Notes: generated from the letters alone by a model not told the origin. A stretch of 9,895 bases of DNA from Candidatus Uhrbacteria bacterium RIFCSPHIGHO2_02_FULL_57_19 (GCA_001791115.1 MGDZ01000030.1:1-9895), one strand, 5' to 3'; counted from the first letter of the stretch, positions 1-6,167 are shown. Translations and numbers: made by a program.

Positions 1-1
1 T

Positions 2-25
2 TGTCGCCATGGTCATATGGCGACA
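2..25. repeat. 24-bp inverted repeat upstream of secA
   Basis: Nine-base arms TGTCGCCAT (2-10) and ATGGCGACA (17-25) are perfect reverse complements around the six-base centre GGTCAT. No T-run follows, so it does not look like an intrinsic terminator. It could be the 3' hairpin of an upstream transcript or an operator for a dimeric regulator. The window edge hides what lies upstream, so the role is open. Confidence 0.6.
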
Positions 26-85
26 CGGTAACCGAATTAATATCTACACGGGGAGTTTCGGTAACCTTTATTAGTATCTACAACG
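26..85. repeat. Imperfect direct repeat, two copies of about 25 bp
   Basis: CGGTAACC at 26-33 and again at 59-66 is followed in both copies by an A/T-rich stretch ending in TATCTACA (41-48 and 75-82). The copies start 33 bases apart and differ by a few substitutions and one inserted base. The spacing is about three helical turns, which would suit tandem protein binding sites. It could equally be a local duplication or the end of an upstream gene. Confidence 0.5.
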
Positions 86-90
86 CTCCC

Positions 91-119
91 TTGTTTGTTC
101 GGTTGCGCGGTGATAAGAT
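91..119 (+). promoter_or_regulatory. Putative secA promoter, extended -10
   Basis: TTGTTT (91-96) is separated by 17 bases from TAAGAT (114-119). TG at 111-112, one base before the -10, gives an extended -10 element. Transcription would begin near 126, leaving roughly eight bases before the ATG at 134 and no room for a Shine-Dalgarno sequence. The match to consensus is moderate and the site sits inside a terminator hairpin, so the call needs experimental support. Confidence 0.45.
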
Positions 120-133
120 AACCGCGCTTTTTT
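105..133 (+). terminator. Intrinsic terminator abutting the secA start codon
   Basis: A perfect 7-bp stem GCGCGGT (105-111) / ACCGCGC (121-127) encloses a 9-base A/T-rich loop and is followed at once by six T (128-133). The next base is the A of the secA ATG. This is a canonical Rho-independent layout and probably ends transcription from an upstream gene outside the window. The putative secA -10 box lies inside the loop, so the same bases appear to serve two purposes. Confidence 0.75.
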
Positions 134-2845
134 ATGGAAATTTTAAAGAAAATATTCGGCGATCCAAACGCGCGGGTCATCCGGGAACTGCAGGCAACGG
201 TGGAGAGGATCAACGCGCTGGAGCCGGAGATCAAAAAACTTTCCGACGCAGACCTTCGCGGCAAAACCGCGGAATTTCGCGTTCGACTGGAGGGGGGCGA
301 GCCATTGGACGATCTCCTGCCCGAGGCCTTTGCCGCCGCCCGCGAGGCCGCTTGGCGCACGCTCGGTCAACGGCACTATGACGTCCAGCTTATGGGCGGG
401 CTAGTCCTGCATCGCGGGAACATCGCCGAGATGCGCACCGGAGAAGGCAAGACACTCACCGCGACGCTTGCGGTGTACGCGAACGCGCTCGCGGGCAAGG
501 GCGTGCACGTAGTCACGGTCAACGATTACCTGGGCCGGCGCGACGCGGTGTGGATGGGGCAGGTTTATCACGCTTTGGGATTGTCTGTTGGAACTATTCA
601 GCATGAGACGGCCTACCTCTACGATCCTGATTACAAAGTGAGCGAAGAAAAGAAGGAAGAGGGGACGGGAATCCATGAAGGATCGCCTGAAGATCGACGG
701 CGGGACACCACCGGCGCTTTTCGTGTCGAGTATGCCTTTCTCCGGCCGGTAACGCGCAAGGAGGCCTATGCCGCGGACATCACTTACGGCACCAACAACG
801 AGTTCGGCTTTGATTACCTGCGCGACAACATGGCGCCGTCGATGGAAGATACCGTCATGCGGGAACTGCACTATGCCGTGGTTGACGAGGTGGACTCGAT
901 TTTGATTGACGAGGCTAGAACCCCGCTGATCATCTCGGCCCCAGCTGAGGAATCCACGGACCTCTACTACCGCTTCGCCGACCTTGTTCGTTCGCTCGAT
1001 GCGGCGGCGGATTACGAGGTGGATGAAAAAATGCACGCCGCCACTTTCACTATGGCCGGGCAGGAGAAGGTCGCTAAGATTCTCGGCGAAGATCCCTGGG
1101 CAACGACCAACATTTCATTCGTCCATCACCTGGAACAAGCGCTTAAGGCCGAAACGCTTTATAAGCGTGACCGCAACTATGTGGTCCGCGAGGGAGAGGT
1201 GGTCATTGTTGATGAGTTTACCGGACGGCTGATGTTCGGTCGGCGCTACTCCGAGGGTTTGCATCAGGCCATCGAGGCCAAGGAAGGCGCCAAGATCCAG
1301 CGCGAGAGTCGGACTATGGCCACCATCACCTTCCAGAACCTGTTCCGACTTTACGCCAAGCTCGCTGGCATGACCGGCACCGCGGCTACCGAAGCCGAGG
1401 AGTTCGGGAAGATTTATAAACTGGACGTGGTCACTGTTCCCACGGCCAAGCCCATGGTCCGGCGCGACCAGCCGGATCGCGTTTACAAAAACGAGGTCGG
1501 TAAGTTCGCGGCCGTGGCCGCTGAGATCAAGGAGCTTCACGGCCGCGGCCAGCCGGTTTTGGTCGGCACCATCTCCATTGACAAGAATGAGCGGCTTTCG
1601 GAATTGTTGACCCGCGAAGGGATTCCTCACGCCTTGCTGAACGCCAAAAACCACGAAAAGGAAGCGGAAATCATCGCCCAGGCCGGGCGCAAAGGCGCGG
1701 TGACTGTGGCCACCAACATGGCCGGCCGCGGGGTGGACATTATTTTGGGCGGCAACCCGCCGGACTCGGAGATGTCGGCGGAGGTTCGTGCGCTGGGCGG
1801 ATTGCACGTTTTGGGCACCGAGCGGCATGAGTCACGGCGCATTGACAACCAGCTCCGCGGACGAAGCGGCCGGCAAGGCGACCCCGGATCGTCGCGCTTC
1901 TACGTTTCGCTCGAGGACGACCTGATGCGCATCTTCGCTTCGCCGCGGATCAAAACGCTGATGGAACGGCTGGGGCTTCCGGAAGATATGCCTATCGAAA
2001 ACCGCATGGTGTCAAAATCGCTGGAAACCGCCCAACACAAAGTCGAGGGCCACAACTTCGACATTCGCAAGCATCTCCTGGAATATGACGATGTCTTGAA
2101 TCGGCACCGGACGGTCATTTACAAACAGAGAAGAGAAATCCTCGAGATCGCCTCGGGAGCACGGGAGGGATCGAACCGAGACCGCATTTTGGAAATGGTC
2201 GAAGGCGAGATTGATCATCTGGTCGCTTTTTATACCTCGACGGAGAAGGGCGCGGTGTGGGACGTGCGCGAGATCGCCAAGGTTGCCGGTACGATCTTTC
2301 CCGTGCCGCCGAACCTGGCCGAGGAGTTTGAGGCGTATACCAAGGGCGAAACGGCCTATGCCGAGGCCGAGGTGCGGACGAAAATCATCGATCGGTTAAT
2401 TGAGCTGGCCCGGGCGGCCTATTCCGAGGTTGAGAAACGGATCGTGGATCCGGATTTGATGAAAAAGATCGAGGCGGCTTTGACGCTGCGGGCCATTGAC
2501 ATGTTGTGGGTCGAGCACCTCGAAGCCATGGAACACTTGCGCACCGGCATTGGGCTGCGCGGTTACGGACAGATGGACCCGTTGGTAGAATACAAGCGTG
2601 ATTCATTCCGCATGTTCCAGGAATTGCAGGCGCTGATTCAAAAACAGGTGGTCACCTCAATTTTCCGCGTCGGTGTCGCGGCGCAGACCGCGGCTAGAGT
2701 GATGCCGCGGAACATCCAGCTTCAGGCGCCGGCCAAGGAATCTGGCGGCGGGGGAGCGGCGGGGAAATCCGCCGACAAGGTCGGCCGCAACGACCCGTGC
2801 CCGTGCGGGTCGGGGAAGAAGTATAAAAAGTGCCACGGGGCGTGA
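134..2845 (+). CDS. secA: Preprotein translocase ATPase SecA
   Basis: SecA is the cytosolic motor that uses ATP to drive unfolded preproteins through SecYEG. The 903-residue product has every landmark: Walker A MRTGEGKT (100-107), Walker B DEVD (251-254), TNMAGRGVD (527-535), GRSGRQGDPG (576-585), the scaffold and wing regions, and a C-terminal SEC-C zinc tail (Cys889, Cys891, Cys900, His901). Relative to E. coli SecA as I remember it, there is an extra charged segment of about 45 residues (roughly 157-205) in nucleotide-binding domain 1, between HETAYLYDPDY and TRKEAYAADITYG. The start is firm: an in-frame stop sits at 119-121 and ATG 134 is the first start codon after it. No Shine-Dalgarno is present because a T-run touches the ATG. 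Nothing suggests damage. Confidence 0.98.
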   Translation: MEILKKIFGDPNARVIRELQATVERINALEPEIKKLSDADLRGKTAEFRVRLEGGEPLDDLLPEAFAAAREAAWRTLGQRHYDVQLMGGLVLHRGNIAEMRTGEGKTLTATLAVYANALAGKGVHVVTVNDYLGRRDAVWMGQVYHALGLSVGTIQHETAYLYDPDYKVSEEKKEEGTGIHEGSPEDRRRDTTGAFRVEYAFLRPVTRKEAYAADITYGTNNEFGFDYLRDNMAPSMEDTVMRELHYAVVDEVDSILIDEARTPLIISAPAEESTDLYYRFADLVRSLDAAADYEVDEKMHAATFTMAGQEKVAKILGEDPWATTNISFVHHLEQALKAETLYKRDRNYVVREGEVVIVDEFTGRLMFGRRYSEGLHQAIEAKEGAKIQRESRTMATITFQNLFRLYAKLAGMTGTAATEAEEFGKIYKLDVVTVPTAKPMVRRDQPDRVYKNEVGKFAAVAAEIKELHGRGQPVLVGTISIDKNERLSELLTREGIPHALLNAKNHEKEAEIIAQAGRKGAVTVATNMAGRGVDIILGGNPPDSEMSAEVRALGGLHVLGTERHESRRIDNQLRGRSGRQGDPGSSRFYVSLEDDLMRIFASPRIKTLMERLGLPEDMPIENRMVSKSLETAQHKVEGHNFDIRKHLLEYDDVLNRHRTVIYKQRREILEIASGAREGSNRDRILEMVEGEIDHLVAFYTSTEKGAVWDVREIAKVAGTIFPVPPNLAEEFEAYTKGETAYAEAEVRTKIIDRLIELARAAYSEVEKRIVDPDLMKKIEAALTLRAIDMLWVEHLEAMEHLRTGIGLRGYGQMDPLVEYKRDSFRMFQELQALIQKQVVTSIFRVGVAAQTAARVMPRNIQLQAPAKESGGGGAAGKSADKVGRNDPCPCGSGKKYKKCHGA
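2777..2839 (+). repeat. secA copy of the duplicated SEC-C tail sequence
   Basis: This 63-base stretch matches 3580-3642 at 56 of 63 positions by my codon-by-codon comparison. The two copies are direct repeats flanking the small ORF and nucleotidyltransferase. The arrangement resembles the flanking repeats left when a segment inserts at the 3' end of a gene, although no integrase or transposase lies between them. Confidence 0.8.
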
Positions 2846-2852
2846 AATTGGT

Positions 2853-2858
2853 TATCAT
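2853..2858 (+). promoter_or_regulatory. Possible -10 box for the small ORF/nucleotidyltransferase pair
   Basis: TATCAT lies eight bases before the ATG at 2867, the same close spacing seen ahead of secA and secD. No convincing -35 is visible in the secA 3' end, so this is a weak call. Read-through from secA is an equally good explanation, since only 21 bases separate the two genes. Confidence 0.25.
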
Positions 2859-2866
2859 CAGAATGT

Positions 2867-3052
2867 ATGAAGGATCGAGCAAAAAGTGCACAAGAGATTC
2901 AGGACGATGTTTTTCGTCGGATGACTGCCGATGAAAGGGTGGCGGTCGGCGCGTCGCTGTGGCGGCTGGCAAAAGAATTAGATCCTGAAAAAATCAACTA
3001 TGGAAACCATCGACCCCCGCGTTCTCCTGGTTCAGATCGCGGAACGTCTTGA
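2867..3052 (+). CDS. Small conserved hypothetical, probable partner of the nucleotidyltransferase
   Basis: This 61-residue protein has a predicted helical core (EIQDDVFRRMTADERVAVG, then SLWRLAKELDPEKINYG) and a basic, proline-containing tail. I recognise the pattern as a small family often found just upstream of AbiEii/DUF6036-like nucleotidyltransferases, but I cannot name a characterised member. Its last 53 bases overlap the start of the nucleotidyltransferase gene in another frame, which implies translational coupling. Small gene first and enzyme second is typical of antitoxin-toxin pairs, so an antitoxin or regulatory role is a reasonable inference but is not shown by the sequence. No transmembrane segment, signal peptide or clear DNA-binding motif is visible. 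ATG 2867 is preferred; ATG 2863 lies in another frame. No Shine-Dalgarno is seen. Confidence 0.75.
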   Translation: MKDRAKSAQEIQDDVFRRMTADERVAVGASLWRLAKELDPEKINYGNHRPPRSPGSDRGTS

Positions 3053-3578
3053 ACGGTTAAATATTCCCTATCTGGTGACCGGCGGGATCGCGGTATACGT
3101 CTGGGGCAGACCGCGCTTCACCGCCGACATTGATATTGTGGTTGAGCTACACGAGAGCAATCTTTCCGCCCTCGAGCGCGCGCTCCGCGAGCTTGGCACC
3201 GCGGGATATCTTGATGCGGACGCCATGCGCGACGCGCTTCGAATCGGGGGCGAGTTTAATTTCATTGATGAACAGACCGGAATAAAAGTTGATTTCTGGA
3301 TGCTGAAAAATGATGAGTTTGATCGCCAGCGGCTTTCGCGTAGAGTCGCCAAAACAATTTTGGGGAAAACTGTTTACTTCTCATCGCCGGAAGATCTTAT
3401 TTTGAGCAAGCTTCGTTGGTACAAGGCATCCGGTTCGAGTCGGCAAATAGAGGACGTTGAATCCATTGTGACCATCTCCGGCGACAGGCTGGATTTCAAG
3501 TACGTTGAGGTATGGGCGGCAAAACTGGGATGTACGGATATCTTTAGCGAAGTTAAAAATCGTCCGAAACGATCCTAA
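3000..3578 (+). CDS. Nucleotidyltransferase, AbiEii/DUF6036-like (MNT fold)
   Basis: The 192-residue protein belongs to the polymerase-beta-type nucleotidyltransferase superfamily. It has the family GG motif (VTGGIAVYVWG, Gly28-Gly29), the metal-binding pair TADIDIVV (Asp43, Asp45), a likely third acidic residue in GIKVDFW (Asp98), and the downstream SPEDLILSKLRW segment (129-140). Such enzymes transfer a nucleoside monophosphate to protein or RNA, and several act as toxins in toxin-antitoxin or phage-abortive systems. Substrate and toxicity are inferences here. The catalytic core looks complete and ends as family members usually do (WAAKLGCTDIFSEV). The last residues NRPKRS may be a frameshift product. 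Removing one A from the run AAAAA at 3555-3559 would join this frame to the SEC-C tail at 3577-3645. The gene overlaps the preceding small ORF by 53 bases, with no clear ribosome site. Confidence 0.88.
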   Translation: METIDPRVLLVQIAERLERLNIPYLVTGGIAVYVWGRPRFTADIDIVVELHESNLSALERALRELGTAGYLDADAMRDALRIGGEFNFIDEQTGIKVDFWMLKNDEFDRQRLSRRVAKTILGKTVYFSSPEDLILSKLRWYKASGSSRQIEDVESIVTISGDRLDFKYVEVWAAKLGCTDIFSEVKNRPKRS

Positions 3579-3645
3579 CAAAGTCGGCCGCAACGACCCC
3601 TGCCCCTGCGGGTCGGGGAAGAAGTATAAGAAGTGTCATGGATGA
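3577..3645 (+). pseudogene. Second SEC-C zinc-binding tail, out of frame behind the nucleotidyltransferase
   Basis: Read from AAC 3577 this encodes NKVGRNDPCPCGSGKKYKKCHG and a TGA stop, the same peptide as the secA C-terminus (2777-2839). Over the 21 shared codons there are seven base differences, all at third positions and all synonymous (two Pro, two Lys, one each Cys, His, Gly). Upstream, this frame is open back to a TGA at 3469-3471 but has no ATG, so it is not a free-standing gene by ordinary criteria. It overlaps the nucleotidyltransferase stop codon. It may be a SEC-C tail formerly fused to the nucleotidyltransferase and cut off by one base, a tail still reached by frameshifting, or a displaced secA 3' end. 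Confidence 0.75.
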
Positions 3646-3669
3646 TGATCGGTGATATCGTTTCGATGT

Positions 3670-4005
3670 ATGGAGATTGTCAAAGAGCCCATTGCAAGAA
3701 ATCAACTGAAAGTCATGGCGGAAAAGCTTTTTGGGGATTTCGTGAAGGCGGTTGTTGATCTTGAGCGAAACCTCATGGCGATTGATGCCGAGCTGCATGC
3801 AGATCTTGAGACGCTTCTTCTCGAAGAAGGGTCGCGGCAGAATAACCTATGGGGAATCAACCTGTACCCGGAACGCGGAGAGGACTGGATCGAGTTTGAT
3901 TCGATGATCAACATCCGTCCGTCGAGCGGAAACCGGTCGCGCGGGGTCGAGGATGCGGCAATCCGCGCGAAGATCGTCGGCGTCGTGCAGAAACTGGTCC
4001 GATAA
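3670..4005 (+). CDS. DUF5674 family protein
   Basis: This 111-residue protein matches what I remember of DUF5674. It begins MEIVKEPIARNQLKVMAEKL and has the core KAVVDLERNLMAIDAELHAD, followed by NLWGINLYP, IEFDSMINIRPS and NRSRGVED. The family is common in Patescibacteria and other uncultured lineages and has no known function that I can name. It looks like a small soluble domain: no transmembrane segment, signal peptide or zinc motif. The frame is open from GTG 3652, but ATG 3670 gives the family's usual N-terminus (M-x-I-V). No Shine-Dalgarno precedes it; a -10-like TGATAT lies at 3653-3658. The next gene starts four bases after its stop, so the two are probably co-transcribed. Confidence 0.88.
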   Translation: MEIVKEPIARNQLKVMAEKLFGDFVKAVVDLERNLMAIDAELHADLETLLLEEGSRQNNLWGINLYPERGEDWIEFDSMINIRPSSGNRSRGVEDAAIRAKIVGVVQKLVR

Positions 4006-4009
4006 GGGT

Positions 4010-4336
4010 ATGACGATTCATCAGTCGCTCACGGCCGGACGGTGGCAGACGCTCTCCTTCGCCGAGCAGATGGCGAATGTGGGAAGCGAAGTCGGCCGGG
4101 CGGGGAAGTGGCAGGGAAAGGATGAGCGTTTATTTCTCGGCGCGGTTGCTCGTGCGCTCGAGCTGCTTGACCTCACCATCGCCGATCCGCGATGGCAGCG
4201 GCGGCGCACGGAGCTCGAGCGCGCGCGAGAGCTCATGAATGACGCCGTCTCCGGCGGGATTGTCTACCGGACGACCTTTGAAGATCTCGAGAGGTATTTC
4301 ATGCCTTTCGCCATCGCCGCCCGTTCCGGCAGATGA
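4010..4336 (+). CDS. Conserved hypothetical helical protein
   Basis: This 108-residue product starts MTIHQSLTAGRWQTLSF and contains EQMANVGSEVGRA, ALELLDLTIAD and a charged helix RRRTELERARELM. I recognise the pattern SLxEQxANIGSEVxRA...ALELLDLTI as a small family common in Patescibacteria and some archaea, with no described function. The sequence reads as mostly helical and soluble, with no membrane segment. The frame is open upstream from 3953, but that part overlaps the DUF5674 gene and does not resemble the family. ATG 4010 comes four bases after the DUF5674 stop and is the likely start. AAGGG at 4004-4008 is too close to the ATG to be a normal ribosome site, so translation may be coupled. 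Confidence 0.82.
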   Translation: MTIHQSLTAGRWQTLSFAEQMANVGSEVGRAGKWQGKDERLFLGAVARALELLDLTIADPRWQRRRTELERARELMNDAVSGGIVYRTTFEDLERYFMPFAIAARSGR

Positions 4337-4346
4337 GCTATAAGAG

Positions 4347-4376
4347 GTGCCTTGTGCGGACAGGCACTATTGTTTT
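4347..4376 (+). terminator. Intrinsic terminator after the DUF5674 unit
   Basis: GTGCCT (4347-4352) pairs with AGGCAC (4362-4367). Across a single bulged T the stem extends by two more pairs (GT/AC) around the loop GCGG (4356-4359). The tail TATTGTTTT (4368-4376) is T-rich. It begins ten bases past the stop of the preceding gene and probably ends that transcript. It overlaps the putative secD promoter. Confidence 0.6.
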
Positions 4377-4381
4377 ATACT
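4352..4381 (+). promoter_or_regulatory. Putative secDF promoter
   Basis: TTGTGC (4352-4357) is followed after 18 bases by a near-consensus -10 TATACT (4376-4381). Transcription would start near 4388, about four bases before ATG 4392. The -35 lies within the terminator hairpin and the -10 follows directly on the terminator T-tract, repeating the layout seen upstream of secA. Confidence 0.55.
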
Positions 4382-4391
4382 GCGCGCGCTT

Positions 4392-6167
4392 ATGCCCAGT
4401 AAAAGTGGTTCACCATTGATGAAATTGGATAACGCGCTTCGGCGCGTGTGGCGGGGGATTATCCGGCCGAGCCCGCGGGGGAGGGTGCGCTGGGCGGTGT
4501 TTTTTGTCGTTGTGCTGGGGATTTCCGCGGCCGTCTTTGACGCGCCGTACTGGTTCAACCGTGGGCTCGGGGCGATCCGGCCGGCGCTTGGCTACGCCGG
4601 GATCCAAATCCCCAATGTTCCAACCATCCCGTTTCGCCTCGGGCTGGACCTTCAAGGAGGAGCCCAGCTCGTCTACGAGGCGGACATGAAGGACATTCTG
4701 GAGGCCGACCGGGACGACGCGCTTGGGGGCGTGCGGGACGTCGTCGAGCGGCGGGTCAACGCTTTCGGGGTTGCCGAGCCGCTGGTCCAATCGTCGCGCG
4801 TCGGCGACTCTTACCGGATGGTCATCGAGCTGGCCGGAATCTCGGACATCGGCGAGGCCATCCGGCAGATCGGAGAAACGCCCATTTTGGAATTCAAAGA
4901 GGAGAGCGTCGAACCGTCGCGCCCGCTCACTCCCGAGGAGGAGATGGAGATGAATAAATTCAACAAGGAAGTGAAAAAAAGCGCTGAGGATATCTTGAAA
5001 AAAGCCCTGGCGCCGGAGGCCGACTTCGCCCTCTTGGCCAAGGAATTCTCCGAAGATGAGGATTCGAAGCCGGACGGGGGCAGCATTGGTTTCATCCGGC
5101 CCGGCCAGACCGTCGAACCGTTCGAGAAGGCGGCCTTTGCCCTAAAGGTTGGGGAGACGGGAAAGACGCTGGTCGAGTCCCAGTTCGGCTACCACATCAT
5201 CATGAAAACCGACGAACGGGAGACGGACGTGGATGGGGAGAAGGTGCCGGAGGTGAAGGTCAGCCATATTCTGTTCCAGACCAAGTCGCCGACCGACATC
5301 GTCCCGCCCGAGCCATGGAAAAACACCGCCCTTTCCGGAAAGCAGTTGAAACGGGCGGGGGTCAGTTTCGATCCCAATACCAATGAGGCCGAAGTATCGC
5401 TCCAATTTGATGCCGAAGGGGCCAAGCTTTTCAGTGAAATCACCGAGCGCAATGTGGGCAAACCAGTGGCAATTTTCCTGGACGGAGCACCCATCACCGT
5501 TCCGCGTGTGACGGAAAAGATCACTGGCGGGCAGGCGGTGATCACTGGCAATTTTTCAGTTCAGGACGCCAAGCTTTTGGCTCAGCGGTTGAACGCCGGG
5601 GCCCTGCCGGTTCCCATCTCCATTATATCGGAACAGAGAGTGGGCGCGTCGCTGGGACAGGAGTCGGTAAACAAATCGCTCGTGGCCGGGCTGTGGGGTT
5701 TCGCGCTGGTTGCCCTGTTCATGATCGCCTATTACCGCCTGCCCGGCTTGCTTTCGGTTCTGTCTTTGGGTATCTACGCCGTGGTGGTCTTAGCGCTTTT
5801 CAAATTGATCCCGGTCACTCTCTCCATGGCCGGCATTGCCGGGCTCATCCTTTCTCTGGGAATGGCCGTGGATGCCAACGTGCTTATTTTCGAACGCCTC
5901 AAGGAAGAACTGCGTTCCGGAAAACCTCTGGGCCAGGCCATTGACGAAGGGTTCCGCCGGGCCTGGACATCCATCCGCGACGGCAATCTGACTACTCTTA
6001 TCGCCGCCGGTATACTTTTTTGGTTTTCCTCCTCGACCATCAAGGGTTTTGCCCTGACTTTGTCCGTGGGCGTTCTAGTCTCCATGTTCTCGGCGCTGGT
6101 GGTAACCCGCTCATTCCTGCGCTTGATCTCGCCGTGGTTTAAAAAGAAGTTTTGGTACGGGGTATGA
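4392..6167 (+). CDS. secD: SecD, with an embedded parvulin-type peptidyl-prolyl isomerase domain
   Basis: SecD works with SecF at SecYEG, using the proton gradient to help pull proteins out of the channel. The 591-residue product has TM1 (about 33-49), the P1 motif FRLGLDLQGGAQLVYEAD (81-98), the P1 core resuming at WKNTALSGKQLKRA (309-322), FLDGAPITVPRV (362-373) and ITGNF (384-388), and five C-terminal membrane segments with GMAVDANVLIFERLKEE (490-506). Between the P1 strand ILEF (165-168) and WKNT (309) lies an insert of about 140 residues. It reads as a PpiC/parvulin domain: DFALLAKEFSED (211-222), GGSIGFIRPGQ (229-239), PFEKAAFALKVGE (243-255), FGYHII (265-270), then VKVSHILFQTK (288-298). 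ATG 4392 fits the promoter; GTG 4347 would lie in the terminator and ATG 4419 is possible. No Shine-Dalgarno is seen. It overlaps secF by four bases. Confidence 0.95.
   Translation: MPSKSGSPLMKLDNALRRVWRGIIRPSPRGRVRWAVFFVVVLGISAAVFDAPYWFNRGLGAIRPALGYAGIQIPNVPTIPFRLGLDLQGGAQLVYEADMKDILEADRDDALGGVRDVVERRVNAFGVAEPLVQSSRVGDSYRMVIELAGISDIGEAIRQIGETPILEFKEESVEPSRPLTPEEEMEMNKFNKEVKKSAEDILKKALAPEADFALLAKEFSEDEDSKPDGGSIGFIRPGQTVEPFEKAAFALKVGETGKTLVESQFGYHIIMKTDERETDVDGEKVPEVKVSHILFQTKSPTDIVPPEPWKNTALSGKQLKRAGVSFDPNTNEAEVSLQFDAEGAKLFSEITERNVGKPVAIFLDGAPITVPRVTEKITGGQAVITGNFSVQDAKLLAQRLNAGALPVPISIISEQRVGASLGQESVNKSLVAGLWGFALVALFMIAYYRLPGLLSVLSLGIYAVVVLALFKLIPVTLSMAGIAGLILSLGMAVDANVLIFERLKEELRSGKPLGQAIDEGFRRAWTSIRDGNLTTLIAAGILFWFSSSTIKGFALTLSVGVLVSMFSALVVTRSFLRLISPWFKKKFWYGV

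Noticed and set aside
1..381. Open frame starting at the window edge and running into secA
   Set aside because: It overlaps secA in another frame. Its start spans the inverted and direct repeats, and after 134 the protein becomes a low-complexity Arg/Gly-rich shadow of secA.
401..1036. Long minus-strand open frames within secA, including 1115-1828
   Set aside because: They are antisense shadows of a high-GC coding region. They have no recognisable motifs, and secA is unmistakable on the other strand.
134..2845. Alternative genetic code (TGA read as glycine)
   Set aside because: TGA ends secA, secD and both small ORFs at the positions expected from their families, so it acts as a stop.
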